Shown here: positions 1 through 9,464 of the stretch, in pieces
Layout of the letters: each line of letters opens with the position of its first letter
How positions within the stretch are numbered: position 1 is the first letter of the stretch
Assembly (NCBI RefSeq): GCF_016757755.1
Contig: NZ_CP068437.1
Location: forward strand, 3,658,001 to 3,722,000
Source: Shewanella sp. KX20019
GTDB lineage: Bacteria > Pseudomonadota > Gammaproteobacteria > Enterobacterales > Shewanellaceae
Length of the DNA stretch: 64,000 nucleotides
Direction: 5' to 3'
Notes under the pieces: model-generated
The model's database searches: none
The model's input: only the letters and a program-made list of their open reading frames with translations
What the model was told of the DNA's origin: nothing
Made by a program: the position numbers and the translations under genes

Positions 1-309
1 GCGTTTGCCAACATGTTAACCTGTGTCATTCGAGATACCGATCAAGCTTTTCGGATAGGTGGAGATGAATTTACTATTTTGGTTCAAGGAGATTCGCAAG
101 CAGCAGCAGTTCTTTGTCAGCGAATTTTAATTGCCCTTGAAGAACACTCCAACTTAGTGGGTTACCAAGTCAAAACCAGTTTAGGTATTGCGCAGTGGCT
201 ACTGGGCGATACAGAGCAAAGCCTGTATCAAAAATCTGATAGCGCGTTGTACCAAGCAAAAGCTGCTGGTAGACAGTGCTATAGCGCTTTTCAGCCTAAA
301 GACTCTTAA
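1..309 (+). CDS. GGDEF domain protein, C-terminal part (cut by window start)
   Basis: The reading frame is open from base 1 and ends at 309, so only the last ~102 residues are present. It carries the diguanylate cyclase signature RIGGDEF shortly after the window edge and ends with the usual YQAKAAGRQCY segment of the domain. The GGDEF motif is intact, so synthesis of cyclic di-GMP from two GTP is possible. The sensory or membrane part and the upstream I-site region lie outside the window. It is convergent with tilS; a short GC inverted repeat (316-321 with 337-342) lies between them but has no clear T-tract. Confidence 0.9.
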   Translation, partial: AFANMLTCVIRDTDQAFRIGGDEFTILVQGDSQAAAVLCQRILIALEEHSNLVGYQVKTSLGIAQWLLGDTEQSLYQKSDSALYQAKAAGRQCYSAFQPKDS

Positions 310-353
310 ATTTCACGCCGCCTATTAGTTCTTATCGCGGCGCATCTAGCGAG

Positions 354-1706
354 TTATCGCTTAAAGTTGAGGCCCGTTTCATTTTCAGCACAAACAAAGG
401 CTTTCTCATCCCAATAGCCTATTGCACTGACCAATTTACCGTCATAACACAATAATGGGACATTAGCTCTCATCCACGGTGGCACTGCAAACTCTTGCCA
501 AAGTTTCTTTAACTCTCTGCCCTTACTGCGATTTTGTGGTTGGCAACGGGTACTGCCTGGCAAAGCAAACTCAATGGTAACCTCTTCATCAGCGCGGGGG
601 AAACGCACACCAGAGTTAGTGGCTAACGTCGCTTTAACACGCTTTTTATGACCATAGACGACACCCGCAGCTAATAGCTCATCTATTGATGATACTGCGA
701 CATTGCTAAAGTGTTTTGCTGCTCTTATCGGTAAAAAATATCCAGCGCCTTTGAAGCGTTTTATTAACACATCGGTCAACTTTACCTCAATATTAGCATC
801 AACTTTTGCATCAAGTAGCTGGGTAATAATTTGCTCTGCTTGTACTTTTGATGGCGGAGCAAATCCTAGAGCATCCATGTGTCCACGTAGTAGTAATGCT
901 TGCCATGCTTTAGAGTGCTGTGCAAAGGCCGCGAGGTTGATGACACACTCACCGCCCTGCTCGCATTGAATTAGCGGTAATCGTATGGCCAACTCTTCAT
1001 CAACGACACTTTGCTGCATTGCGCACAGTTCAGCACTGCGGCTAGCGGTTGCAGCAATGGCGCTCCAACGTTGTTTTAATACTGGGATGACAGAACGGCG
1101 CAAAAAGTTTCGGTCATATTTTTCATCAAAATTACTCTCATCTTGAATATGACAAATCCCCTTGGCTTTGGCATATGCTTCAACATCGTTCTTACTTAAG
1201 TCGAGTAACGGTCGAATAAGCCACTTATCTTTGTCGAATGGCTGTACCTTACCCATCGCAGATAAACCTTTTGGCCCCAGCCCACGTTTCAATGCTAATA
1301 GAATGGTTTCTAGCTGGTCATCTTGGTGGTGTGCCGTCATTAATATATCACTTGGCTGCATCTGCGCTAATAAGGCCTCATAACGCACCGAACGAGCCTG
1401 TGCCTCGACACTGGTTCTAGCTGCTATCTCGACCTTAACCCGCGCAACAGTACAAGCAAGCTGATACTTCTTAGCCTGTGCTTGGCAATGCAGAGCCCAA
1501 TCATTGGCATTGGCGCTTAACCCATGATGCACATGCACTAACTGATAATCGAACAGGGGATGCTGTTTGGCATACTCAGCTAAACCATGGGCTAAAATTT
1601 CTGAATCTACGCCACCACTATAGGCCAACACAATTTTTTGTGGTGCGGTCAATAAGGCGACTGGTAACCGAGCCACACATGTATCAATTAACTGAGCAAT
1701 ATTCAT
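354..1706 (-). CDS. tilS: tRNA(Ile)-lysidine synthase
   Basis: 450 residues. TilS uses ATP to attach lysine to C34 of the CAU-anticodon tRNA-Ile, turning it into an AUA reader. The N-type ATP-pyrophosphatase loop SGGVDS is at residues 30-35, followed by HVHHGLSANA and the HHQDDQLET segment typical of the family. The C-terminal portion corresponds to the substrate-binding TilS C-domain (PPWMRANVPLL). Its ATG lies only two bases beyond the dnaE stop codon, so it is probably co-transcribed with dnaE as the last gene of the long minus-strand run. Confidence 0.95.
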   Translation of the reverse strand: MNIAQLIDTCVARLPVALLTAPQKIVLAYSGGVDSEILAHGLAEYAKQHPLFDYQLVHVHHGLSANANDWALHCQAQAKKYQLACTVARVKVEIAARTSVEAQARSVRYEALLAQMQPSDILMTAHHQDDQLETILLALKRGLGPKGLSAMGKVQPFDKDKWLIRPLLDLSKNDVEAYAKAKGICHIQDESNFDEKYDRNFLRRSVIPVLKQRWSAIAATASRSAELCAMQQSVVDEELAIRLPLIQCEQGGECVINLAAFAQHSKAWQALLLRGHMDALGFAPPSKVQAEQIITQLLDAKVDANIEVKLTDVLIKRFKGAGYFLPIRAAKHFSNVAVSSIDELLAAGVVYGHKKRVKATLATNSGVRFPRADEEVTIEFALPGSTRCQPQNRSKGRELKKLWQEFAVPPWMRANVPLLCYDGKLVSAIGYWDEKAFVCAENETGLNFKR

Positions 1707-1708
1707 CG

Positions 1709-4700
1709 CTAAAAAACAATCCTGACTTTATTTGAGCCTGTTAACGATTCAAGCGCCAGCATCAAGTCATCCGTTGGGTTGACGCGCCACTCATCACCTA
1801 GCGCAAACTGCGCTTTAGTTTCGGGTTGCCTATAATTAATGAGTACTGGGACCGCGCCATTTTTCCACGGTTCAACAGCCGATTGAAAACGGTTTAGCCA
1901 ATCTTCATTGATATCTTCAGACTCCAGATCAACCTCTACCGCATTAGCAAAATGGCTACGAGCTTCACCCATGTCGATAATGCTGCGCGCCGTCATACGG
2001 TTGCCACCGGAGAAATCATCAAAACTGACTTCGCCTTCAATGATCAAAATACGGTCTTTCTCAAGCAGGTGGTTAAACTTCTCAAACGCTTCAGTGAACA
2101 GCATTACCTCTAAACGAGCACTCTTATCGTCGAGTGTCACTAAGCCCATCTTTGAGCCACGTTTAGTCATCATCACACGCGTTGCAACAACCAGACCTGC
2201 GGCCTTCATTGTTTTACCGCGATCGGTTGGGTGCACATCTTTCAAGCGCCCGGAGGTGTAATGCTTAAGCTCTTTTAAGTATTGGTTGATTGGGTGACCC
2301 GTTAAGTACAATCCTAAGGTATCACGCTCACCCTCTAGCCAGACTTTATCAGGCCAAGGGGTACATTCAACAAATTGCTGCTTGTCGTCTTCGGGCTCAC
2401 TGTTGAGCAAACCAAACATGTCATGTTGACCCAATGCCTCAGCTTTGGCGTGCTGATCAGCCGCCCTTATTGCTTCAGGTAGCGTTGCGACTAATGAAGC
2501 TCGGTGCGCGCCTAGATTATCCAACGCGCCCGCACAAATGAGTTTTTCAATCACCCGGCGATTGAGCTTTTTCAGATCGATTCGGGCACAGAAATCAAAT
2601 AGGTCAGTAAATGGACCATCTTTGCGGGCTTCTAAAATCGAATCAACCGGCCCTTCACCAACACCTTTGACCGCGCCAATGCCGTAGACGATATTAGTTT
2701 CATCATCAACGGTAAATTTAAACAAGCCCTTATTCACATCTGGCGGAATAAGCGGTATGCCCATGCGTTCACATTCATCAACTAGGATCACAATCTTATC
2801 GGTGTTATCCATATCCGCTGACATTACCGCAGCCAAAAACTGTGCTGGGTAGTGGGTTTTAAGCCAAAGCGTTTGATAGGATACTAATGCATATGCCGCT
2901 GAATGCGATTTGTTAAAACCATAACCGGCGAACTTTTCCACCAAATCGAAGATCTTCATCGATAGCGGACCATCGACGCCATTATTAATCGAGCCCTCTT
3001 CGAATGTTCCGCGCTGCTTCGCCATCTCTTCAGGTTTTTTCTTACCCATAGCACGACGCAACATATCCGCGCCGCCCAGGGTATAACCTGCAAGCACCTG
3101 TGCTATCTGCATTACCTGTTCTTGATACAAAATAATGCCATAGGTAGGCGACAACAGCTCTTTTAACGATTCATGTTGATACTCAGCATCAGGATAAGAT
3201 ACCTCTTCTCGACCGTGCTTACGCTCAATAAAGTTATCTACCATGCCTGATTGCAAAGGTCCCGGTCTAAACAAGGCTACTAGCGCAATCATATCTTCAA
3301 AACAATCCGGTTGAAGACGCTTAATCAGATCTTTCATACCGCGAGATTCCAACTGGAACACCGCAGTGGTTTCATATTTTTGTAATAGCTTAAAACACTT
3401 AGGATCAGTCAACGGTATCGACTCAATGCGAACATGTTCTTCGCCGGTTTTGTCTTTAACGCTGTTCACCATTTGCAGGGCCCAGTCGATAATGGTGAGT
3501 GTTCTTAGACCCAAGAAATCGAATTTAACCAGACCAGCGGTCTCAACGTCATTTTTGTCAAACTGGGTAACGGGGTTAAGACCTTCTGAATCGCAATAGA
3601 TTGGCGAGAAGTCAGTGATCTTAGTGGGCGCAATAACCACACCACCGGCGTGCTTACCGGCGTTACGTGTTACGCCCTCCAGAATACGGCACATATCGAT
3701 GAGATCTTTGACCTCTTCACTGCCGTCATAGGACTCTTGCAGCGCTGGTTCGACTTCAAACGCTTTAGCCAAGGTCATACCTGGTTCTGCAGGCACCATT
3801 TTTGAGATACGATCGACAAAACCGTATGGGTGCCCCTGTACACGGCCAACATCACGAATAACGGCCTTTGCCGCCATGGTACCGAATGTAATAATCTGCG
3901 ATACAGCGTCACGGCCATAGAGATCTGCTACATGGTCAATAACTTCATCACGTCGATCCATACAAAAGTCGACATCAAAATCAGGCATTGAGACACGTTC
4001 GGGGTTTAGGAATCGCTCAAACAGCAGGTCGTACTCTAGCGGATCCAAATCGGTGATCTTAAGCGCATAAGCCACCAACGACCCAGCCCCAGAACCACGG
4101 CCTGGACCGATGGGGATATCGTTATCTTTTCCCCACTGAATAAACTCCATCACAATAAGGAAGTATCCAGGGAAGCCCATCTCGTTAATCACCTTAAGTT
4201 CGATGTCTAAACGCTCATCGTACTCAGGCCGTTTCTCGGCTCTGATTTGTGCATCAGGAAATAGGAACTCTAACCGCTCCTGCAGTCCCTTTTCCGAAAC
4301 ATCGACCAAAAAGTCTTCAATCGATAAGTCACCGGTAGGAAAATTAGGCAAAAAATACTCATTTAAACGTACCGTAACATTACAGCGCTTAGCAATCTCA
4401 ACGGTATTTTGTATCGCTTCAGGGATGTCTTCGAATAGTTCGCACATCTCCTCGCTGCTCTTGAAATACTGTTGCTCACTGTATTTTTTCGGTCTGCGAG
4501 GATCCGCAAGTGTGAAACCATCAGAAATGGCCACGCGAATTTCATGTGCTTCGAACTGCTCTGGTTTATTAAACACCACTTGGTTAGTGGCAACCACTGG
4601 CAGATCTTTCTCTTGCGCTAGCTCAACAGCTAGATGTAAGTATCGCTCTTCATCAGGTCGGCCGGTACGCAACAACTCAAGATAATAGCGGTCTGGAAAA

Positions 4701-5179
4701 TGCTTTTGATAAAACTCGACCAATGAATTTACCTGTGCAGGGTTTTCTTTTAAGAGTGCACGGCCAACATCACCATGACGTCCACCTGAAAGTAAAATAA
4801 GACCGTCGTTATATTTAGCGAGCCACTCATGGTCGATAACCGCTTTATCATCAATATGACCGCGGAGATAAGCATCGCTTATCAGTAGAGTTAAGCTTGA
4901 ATAACCTTCGTTATTCATCGCAATTGCGGTTATTGAGCAGAGTTCATCAAACCCAGGCACTTGTACCCAAAAATCTGTACCGATAATCGGTTTGATACCA
5001 GCGCCATGACAGCCACCATAAAACTTGACCAATCCACACATGTTAGTCTGATCGGTTAACGCGACTGCAGGCATTCCCAGCTCGCTAACTTTAGCAAGAA
5101 TAGGTTTAACCTTAGACAGTCCATCAGACATTGAAAAGTCACTATGGACGCGCAAATGCACAAAACGAGGATCAGACAT
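1709..5179 (-). CDS. dnaE: DNA polymerase III subunit alpha
   Basis: 1156 residues, close to the 1160 of E. coli DnaE. This is the replicative polymerase catalytic subunit. It has an N-terminal PHP domain (HLRVHSDFSMSDG), the polymerase active site PDFDVDF with Asp400 and Asp402, a GPGRGSGAGS segment upstream of it, and a beta-clamp binding peptide QHDMF in the C-terminal third, followed by an OB-fold region. It follows rnhB with a 149-base gap in which I see no gene, and it abuts tilS. In E. coli accA lies between dnaE and tilS; here it does not. Confidence 0.98.
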   Translation of the reverse strand: MSDPRFVHLRVHSDFSMSDGLSKVKPILAKVSELGMPAVALTDQTNMCGLVKFYGGCHGAGIKPIIGTDFWVQVPGFDELCSITAIAMNNEGYSSLTLLISDAYLRGHIDDKAVIDHEWLAKYNDGLILLSGGRHGDVGRALLKENPAQVNSLVEFYQKHFPDRYYLELLRTGRPDEERYLHLAVELAQEKDLPVVATNQVVFNKPEQFEAHEIRVAISDGFTLADPRRPKKYSEQQYFKSSEEMCELFEDIPEAIQNTVEIAKRCNVTVRLNEYFLPNFPTGDLSIEDFLVDVSEKGLQERLEFLFPDAQIRAEKRPEYDERLDIELKVINEMGFPGYFLIVMEFIQWGKDNDIPIGPGRGSGAGSLVAYALKITDLDPLEYDLLFERFLNPERVSMPDFDVDFCMDRRDEVIDHVADLYGRDAVSQIITFGTMAAKAVIRDVGRVQGHPYGFVDRISKMVPAEPGMTLAKAFEVEPALQESYDGSEEVKDLIDMCRILEGVTRNAGKHAGGVVIAPTKITDFSPIYCDSEGLNPVTQFDKNDVETAGLVKFDFLGLRTLTIIDWALQMVNSVKDKTGEEHVRIESIPLTDPKCFKLLQKYETTAVFQLESRGMKDLIKRLQPDCFEDMIALVALFRPGPLQSGMVDNFIERKHGREEVSYPDAEYQHESLKELLSPTYGIILYQEQVMQIAQVLAGYTLGGADMLRRAMGKKKPEEMAKQRGTFEEGSINNGVDGPLSMKIFDLVEKFAGYGFNKSHSAAYALVSYQTLWLKTHYPAQFLAAVMSADMDNTDKIVILVDECERMGIPLIPPDVNKGLFKFTVDDETNIVYGIGAVKGVGEGPVDSILEARKDGPFTDLFDFCARIDLKKLNRRVIEKLICAGALDNLGAHRASLVATLPEAIRAADQHAKAEALGQHDMFGLLNSEPEDDKQQFVECTPWPDKVWLEGERDTLGLYLTGHPINQYLKELKHYTSGRLKDVHPTDRGKTMKAAGLVVATRVMMTKRGSKMGLVTLDDKSARLEVMLFTEAFEKFNHLLEKDRILIIEGEVSFDDFSGGNRMTARSIIDMGEARSHFANAVEVDLESEDINEDWLNRFQSAVEPWKNGAVPVLINYRQPETKAQFALGDEWRVNPTDDLMLALESLTGSNKVRIVF

Positions 5180-5328
5180 ATATGGAGTATCTTTCTTTTA
5201 GGTAGATGACGACAAACAATGGATCTAACTAGAGTAAAACAAGGGCTAGCAGCAAACAAGTTAAACTAGTCACCCTGCTGGCAGATGAGTGACTTTATAG
5301 CTATTTATACTCAAACGGCTTGGGGATG

Positions 5329-5937
5329 TTACATCGCCTCTCGAACTGGTCGGAAACTTTTACGATGCTCAGCTAGCACGCCATGTTGTGCTAAGGCTTC
5401 GAAGTGCGCTTTTGTTGGATAGCCTTTGTGCTTCTCAAAACCATACTCAGGGTGTTTAGCTGCGAGCAGGTCCATCTCTCGGTCGCGCACAACCTTTGCA
5501 ATGATTGATGCTGCACTTATCGCATCAATCAAACCATCCCCCTTAATAATTGCATGGCTCGGCACACCAAAGTCAGGGGTACGGTTACCATCGACTAACA
5601 CTGAAGTAGGCTTAATCGTTAGCCCTTCGACTGCACGCTGCATTGCTAACATGGTCGCCTGTAAAATATTGAGTTCATCAATCTCGAGTGGCGATGCTGA
5701 ACCGATAGAGATACTCAGCGCTTTTTGCTGGATCTCATCAAACAACAACTCACGCTTTTTCTCGGATAATTTCTTAGAGTCATTCAAGCCAGCAATAGGG
5801 TTATTAGCATCGAGTATGACTGCAGCAGTAACTACATTGCCCACCAATGGGCCGCGGCCAACTTCATCGACGCCGGCGTATTGTCCAATACAGATCTGAG
5901 CGACTTGCTCTGGAGTAATATCTTTTATAACGGCCAT
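5329..5937 (-). CDS. rnhB: Ribonuclease HII
   Basis: 202 residues. It removes RNA, including single ribonucleotides, from RNA-DNA hybrids. The metal-binding motif GVDEVGRG has Asp24 and Glu25, followed by LNDSKKLSEKKRE and the VDGNRTP segment, all diagnostic of type 2 RNase H. The start codon ATG overlaps the lpxB stop by one base (TAATG), indicating translational coupling. This lpxA-lpxB-rnhB-dnaE order is the same as in E. coli. Confidence 0.97.
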   Translation of the reverse strand: MAVIKDITPEQVAQICIGQYAGVDEVGRGPLVGNVVTAAVILDANNPIAGLNDSKKLSEKKRELLFDEIQQKALSISIGSASPLEIDELNILQATMLAMQRAVEGLTIKPTSVLVDGNRTPDFGVPSHAIIKGDGLIDAISAASIIAKVVRDREMDLLAAKHPEYGFEKHKGYPTKAHFEALAQHGVLAEHRKSFRPVREAM

Positions 5938-7106
5938 TACTTTAAATCCTCGGCTAATTCATCTGCTTCGATTAACTTAATAACCGCATCTGCTGCGCGA
6001 GCACTTGCATCGCGTCTTATCGATATGTGCATTGCCATAAATCGATCATGTAATGGGGTAAAATCATTATCAAGCTGCAAAGCGACTGCATCTGCAATTT
6101 TTTCGGGAGTACAATCGGCCTGAATAAGCTCTTCAACAACATCGTCATCAGCCAGTAAGTTCGGTAGCGAGTAACGCTTTGTTAGCATCATCCCTTTAGC
6201 AATCTTATAGGTGATAGGGCTGACGCGATAAGCCACCACCATCGGTCTTTTCACTAGCATGGCTTCGAGTGTTGCCGTGCCTGACGCCAGTAAGATGCAG
6301 TCAGCAGCAGCCATCACATCACGAGAATGGCCTTCGACCAAGTGAATCTCTAAATCTGGCGCATACGTACTCAGCGCTAATTCAAACTGCTCACGACGTT
6401 TCTTATTGACTAATGGGGTAACAAATTTGATATCTGGATAACGCTGCTTAATTAAATGAGCCGCTTTAACAAAAGGTTCGGCTAACTGTTTAAGCTCGCC
6501 GCCACGGCTGCCTGGCAGTACCGCTAAGTATTCAGCAGTGGGATCTAACCCCAGTAAAGTCCTTGCATCCGCTTTGCTACTTTCTAGCTCAATATCATCG
6601 GCAAGCGTATGGCCAACAAAGGTGCAAGGCACGTCATGCTTATCATAAAAAGCTTTTTCAAAAGGCAACAATGACAACACCATATCGGTTGCTTTAGCAA
6701 TTTTAAAAATGCGTTTAGGGCGCCATGCCCACACCGAAGGGCTAACATAATGTACCGTTTTAATACCACGAGATTTGAGCTTTAACTCAAGTCCAATATT
6801 AAAGTCAGGAGCATCGATACCGATAAAGCAGTCAGGTTGGATCTGCATCAACTCTTCAATCAACGTCGCCCGTACTTTGAGTAGTCTTGGCAAGCGCGAT
6901 AACACTTCAACAATCCCCATTACTGCGAGTTCTTCATAAGAAAAAAGAGACTCAAAGCCCAATGCATCCATACGTGGACCACCAATGCCGACAAATCGAG
7001 CGTTTGGATAGCTTTTTTGAAGTGCCTTTATTAATCCGGCACCAAGAATATCACCAGAGATTTCTCCGGCGACTATGGCAAATATAGGAGGTGTTTTTAT
7101 GCTCAT
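5937..7106 (-). CDS. lpxB: Lipid-A-disaccharide synthase
   Basis: 389 residues. This GT-B glycosyltransferase condenses UDP-2,3-diacylglucosamine with lipid X to form the lipid A disaccharide on the cytoplasmic face of the inner membrane. Family landmarks are AGEISGDILGAGLI near the N-terminus, FIGIDAPDFN, and the C-terminal LPGSRGGE and SGTATLEAML nucleotide-sugar binding segments. An intrinsic-terminator-like hairpin precedes it in the lpxA-lpxB gap, so its level may depend on read-through. Confidence 0.97.
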   Translation of the reverse strand: MSIKTPPIFAIVAGEISGDILGAGLIKALQKSYPNARFVGIGGPRMDALGFESLFSYEELAVMGIVEVLSRLPRLLKVRATLIEELMQIQPDCFIGIDAPDFNIGLELKLKSRGIKTVHYVSPSVWAWRPKRIFKIAKATDMVLSLLPFEKAFYDKHDVPCTFVGHTLADDIELESSKADARTLLGLDPTAEYLAVLPGSRGGELKQLAEPFVKAAHLIKQRYPDIKFVTPLVNKKRREQFELALSTYAPDLEIHLVEGHSRDVMAAADCILLASGTATLEAMLVKRPMVVAYRVSPITYKIAKGMMLTKRYSLPNLLADDDVVEELIQADCTPEKIADAVALQLDNDFTPLHDRFMAMHISIRRDASARAADAVIKLIEADELAEDLK

Positions 7107-7140
7107 AGAGAAGAGTCTATTTTGTGGATCAATGAGAAAG

Positions 7141-7168
7141 AAAAAACCCGTTGGTAACGGGTTTTTTT
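7141..7168 (-). terminator. Intrinsic terminator-like hairpin between lpxA and lpxB
   Basis: The arms AACCCGTT and AACGGGTT form a perfect 8-bp stem with a GGT loop, flanked by A6 on one side and T7 on the other, so it reads as a canonical terminator on both strands. It lies in the 69-base gap between two genes normally co-transcribed. It probably attenuates rather than abolishes transcription into lpxB. Confidence 0.75.
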
Positions 7169-7175
7169 AAGCTAA

Positions 7176-7946
7176 CTATCGAACAATGCCTCGAGTAGAG
7201 GACGCAATAAAGTCAACTAACAACTTAACTTGTTCGTCGTCAATCGCGGTCTCCTTTAATTGCTCAACCGCTTCTTCAACGGTTAAACCATTGCGATAAA
7301 GTGCTTTATACGCGTGACGAACAGCGAGTTGTGACTCTTTACTGAATCCACGGCGTTTAAGCCCTTCACTATTCAGTCCTCTTGGGATTGCTGGCTGACC
7401 AGAAGCCATCACAAACGGTGGCACATCTTTAAGTACCAAAGAATAACCTGCTGTAAATGCATGGGCACCAATTTTCACAAACTGATGCACACCTGTCATG
7501 CCACCAAGAATGGCAAAATCACCAACATGTACATGACCAGCGATCGAAGCATTATTTGACATAATGACATTGTTACCAACCACACAGTCATGGGCAATAT
7601 GCACATAAGCCATAAATAGGTTATCTGAACCTATTCGGGTTTCCCAATTATCTTGGGTGGTACCACGATGTATGGTTACCGACTCACGAATAACGTTGTT
7701 GTCACCAATGATAAGGCGCGTTGCTTCACCGGCAAACTTTTTATCTTGGCAATCTTCACCTACTGAGGCGAATTGATAAAACTTGTTACCTTTGCCGATG
7801 ACAGTTGGTCCCTTCACAACAACGTGTGAGCTAAACCAACAGTCGTCGCCAACTTCAACGTCTGCACCAATATAGGTCCATGGACCAATTGTGACATTGT
7901 TGCCAATTTTGGCATCTGGATGGATGTAAGCTAATTTATCGATCAC
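7176..7946 (-). CDS. lpxA: UDP-N-acetylglucosamine acyltransferase
   Basis: 256 residues. LpxA transfers a 3-hydroxyacyl chain from ACP to UDP-GlcNAc in the first step of lipid A synthesis. It consists of a left-handed parallel beta helix of hexapeptide repeats (IGNNVTIGPWTYIGADVEVG onward), with the catalytic-histidine region MAYVHIAHDCVVGNN, and a helical C-terminal domain. The start is GTG, overlapping the fabZ stop in a GTGA arrangement. Confidence 0.97.
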   Translation of the reverse strand: MIDKLAYIHPDAKIGNNVTIGPWTYIGADVEVGDDCWFSSHVVVKGPTVIGKGNKFYQFASVGEDCQDKKFAGEATRLIIGDNNVIRESVTIHRGTTQDNWETRIGSDNLFMAYVHIAHDCVVGNNVIMSNNASIAGHVHVGDFAILGGMTGVHQFVKIGAHAFTAGYSLVLKDVPPFVMASGQPAIPRGLNSEGLKRRGFSKESQLAVRHAYKALYRNGLTVEEAVEQLKETAIDDEQVKLLVDFIASSTRGIVR

Positions 7947-8404
7947 TTAGAAATCTCTCTACGAGCACACATAATTTCGGCTGAACAAACAACCACGCCA
8001 TCCACTTTGGCTTCACCGGTAAAGACGCCGATCCCGCGGCGTTCTTTAATCATTTTTACTTCAAAATGTATCTGATCACCAGGTTCAACAACACGCTTGA
8101 AACGTGCTTTGTCGATACCGGCAAAATAGTATAATGCATCATTAGAAGGTGCATCACTCATCGTCTTGAATGCTAAAAGCCCAGTGGCTTGCGCCATTGC
8201 TTCTAAAATCAACACGCCTGGCATCACTGGCTGAACCGGGAAATGTCCCTGAAAAAATGGCTCATTAATAGTGACGTTTTTGATAGCATGTAAGGTTTCA
8301 CCTGGGGTGAAATCCAATACTCTATCAATCAATAAAAATGGGTATCTATGAGGTAAAAACTTTAGGATCTCTTTGATATCCATTGTATTCAATTGATTTG
8401 ACAC
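7943..8404 (-). CDS. fabZ: 3-hydroxyacyl-ACP dehydratase FabZ
   Basis: 153 residues, a single hot-dog fold enzyme of type II fatty acid synthesis that dehydrates 3-hydroxyacyl-ACP to trans-2-enoyl-ACP. His54 in FQGHFP and Glu68 in LILEAMAQ are the catalytic pair, and PHRYPFLLIDRV is the family N-terminal signature. The chosen start is GTG with an AAGGAAT ribosome site upstream. A later in-frame ATG (MDIKEIL, residue 8) is possible. It sits between lpxD and lpxA as in E. coli, tying phospholipid and lipid A acyl supply together. Confidence 0.97.
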   Translation of the reverse strand: MSNQLNTMDIKEILKFLPHRYPFLLIDRVLDFTPGETLHAIKNVTINEPFFQGHFPVQPVMPGVLILEAMAQATGLLAFKTMSDAPSNDALYYFAGIDKARFKRVVEPGDQIHFEVKMIKERRGIGVFTGEAKVDGVVVCSAEIMCARREISK

Positions 8405-8443
8405 GAAACTTATTCCTTAACCTGCCCAAGGCAGCTAATCATT

Positions 8444-9460
8444 TTACTTTGCGTTTTTCTCAAGCAACTTAACACGCTGAAAAAGCCCATCAAGCTGTCT
8501 AAAGCGAACTGTGTTTTTACGCCACAGCTTGTTGTCCATGGCGACGGTAGCTGAAGAATATACACCAGGCTCTCGTATCATACTGGTAATATTTGTGCTG
8601 CCTGTTACATGAACACCATCACAAACACTCAAGTGGCCAGAAATCGCACAATTACCACCAATAATACAATGCTTACCGATAGTGACACTGCCTGCGACAA
8701 CCGTGCTACCCGCGATTGCGGTATTGGCGCCAATAATATCATTGTGGGCAATTTGGACTTGGTTATCGATAATAACACCGTCATGAATTTCGGTATGTGC
8801 TATCGCACCACGGTCGACAGTCGTATTAGCACCAATCTCAACGCGATCGCCAATACGCACGCCACCCGTTTGTGGAATTTTAATCCACTGACCACGTTCA
8901 TTGGCATAACCAAATCCATCAGAGCCCAATATGGTACCCGAGTGAATAATGCAGTCTTGGCCTAAATGAACATTATGGTAGACGGTCACATTGGCCCATA
9001 ACAAAGAGTTAGAGCCAATAACACTATCTTGGCCTATCACACTTCCGGCACCTATTTGCACGTTATTGCCTAGAACAACATTGTCTCCAATGACCGCATT
9101 AGCGCCAATGGCGACACCCTCTCCTAGCATAGCAGAAGCTGCTATTTGTGCTGAAGGGTGGATATTGTCTGCCGCTTTAGGCGTAGTATCGAGAAGTTGG
9201 GCAATACGAGCAAAGCCAACATACGGATCTTTAAGCAAGATTGCGTTGCCTTTAAAACCGTCAGCATCCGTAGGCGTCATCAAGATCGCAGACGCAGCTG
9301 TTGTTTCCAGCTGCGAGCGATATTTTGAATTCGCCAAAAAAGAGATTTGACCTAAACCTGCACTGTCCAAGGTGCCGACAGTTGATACCTCAACTGACTC
9401 GTCACCTTGAACATCTGCATTTAAATGGTCAGCCAGTACTCTTAAAGTATAGCTTTTCAT
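8444..9460 (-). CDS. lpxD: UDP-3-O-(3-hydroxyacyl)glucosamine N-acyltransferase
   Basis: 338 residues. It adds the N-linked 3-hydroxyacyl chain in the third step of lipid A synthesis. The protein has an N-terminal uridine-binding domain, then a long series of hexapeptide repeats forming a left-handed beta helix (for example IGANAVIGDNVVLGNNVQIG) with the histidine-containing QIAHNDIIGAN segment, and a short helical C-terminus. It starts four bases after the skp stop and is followed by fabZ. Confidence 0.97.
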   Translation of the reverse strand: MKSYTLRVLADHLNADVQGDESVEVSTVGTLDSAGLGQISFLANSKYRSQLETTAASAILMTPTDADGFKGNAILLKDPYVGFARIAQLLDTTPKAADNIHPSAQIAASAMLGEGVAIGANAVIGDNVVLGNNVQIGAGSVIGQDSVIGSNSLLWANVTVYHNVHLGQDCIIHSGTILGSDGFGYANERGQWIKIPQTGGVRIGDRVEIGANTTVDRGAIAHTEIHDGVIIDNQVQIAHNDIIGANTAIAGSTVVAGSVTIGKHCIIGGNCAISGHLSVCDGVHVTGSTNITSMIREPGVYSSATVAMDNKLWRKNTVRFRQLDGLFQRVKLLEKNAK

Positions 9461-9464
9461 CTAT

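Noticed and set aside
4203..4685. 160-residue plus-strand frame opposite dnaE
   Set aside because: Antisense shadow of a strongly conserved gene, serine-rich translation, no ribosome site.
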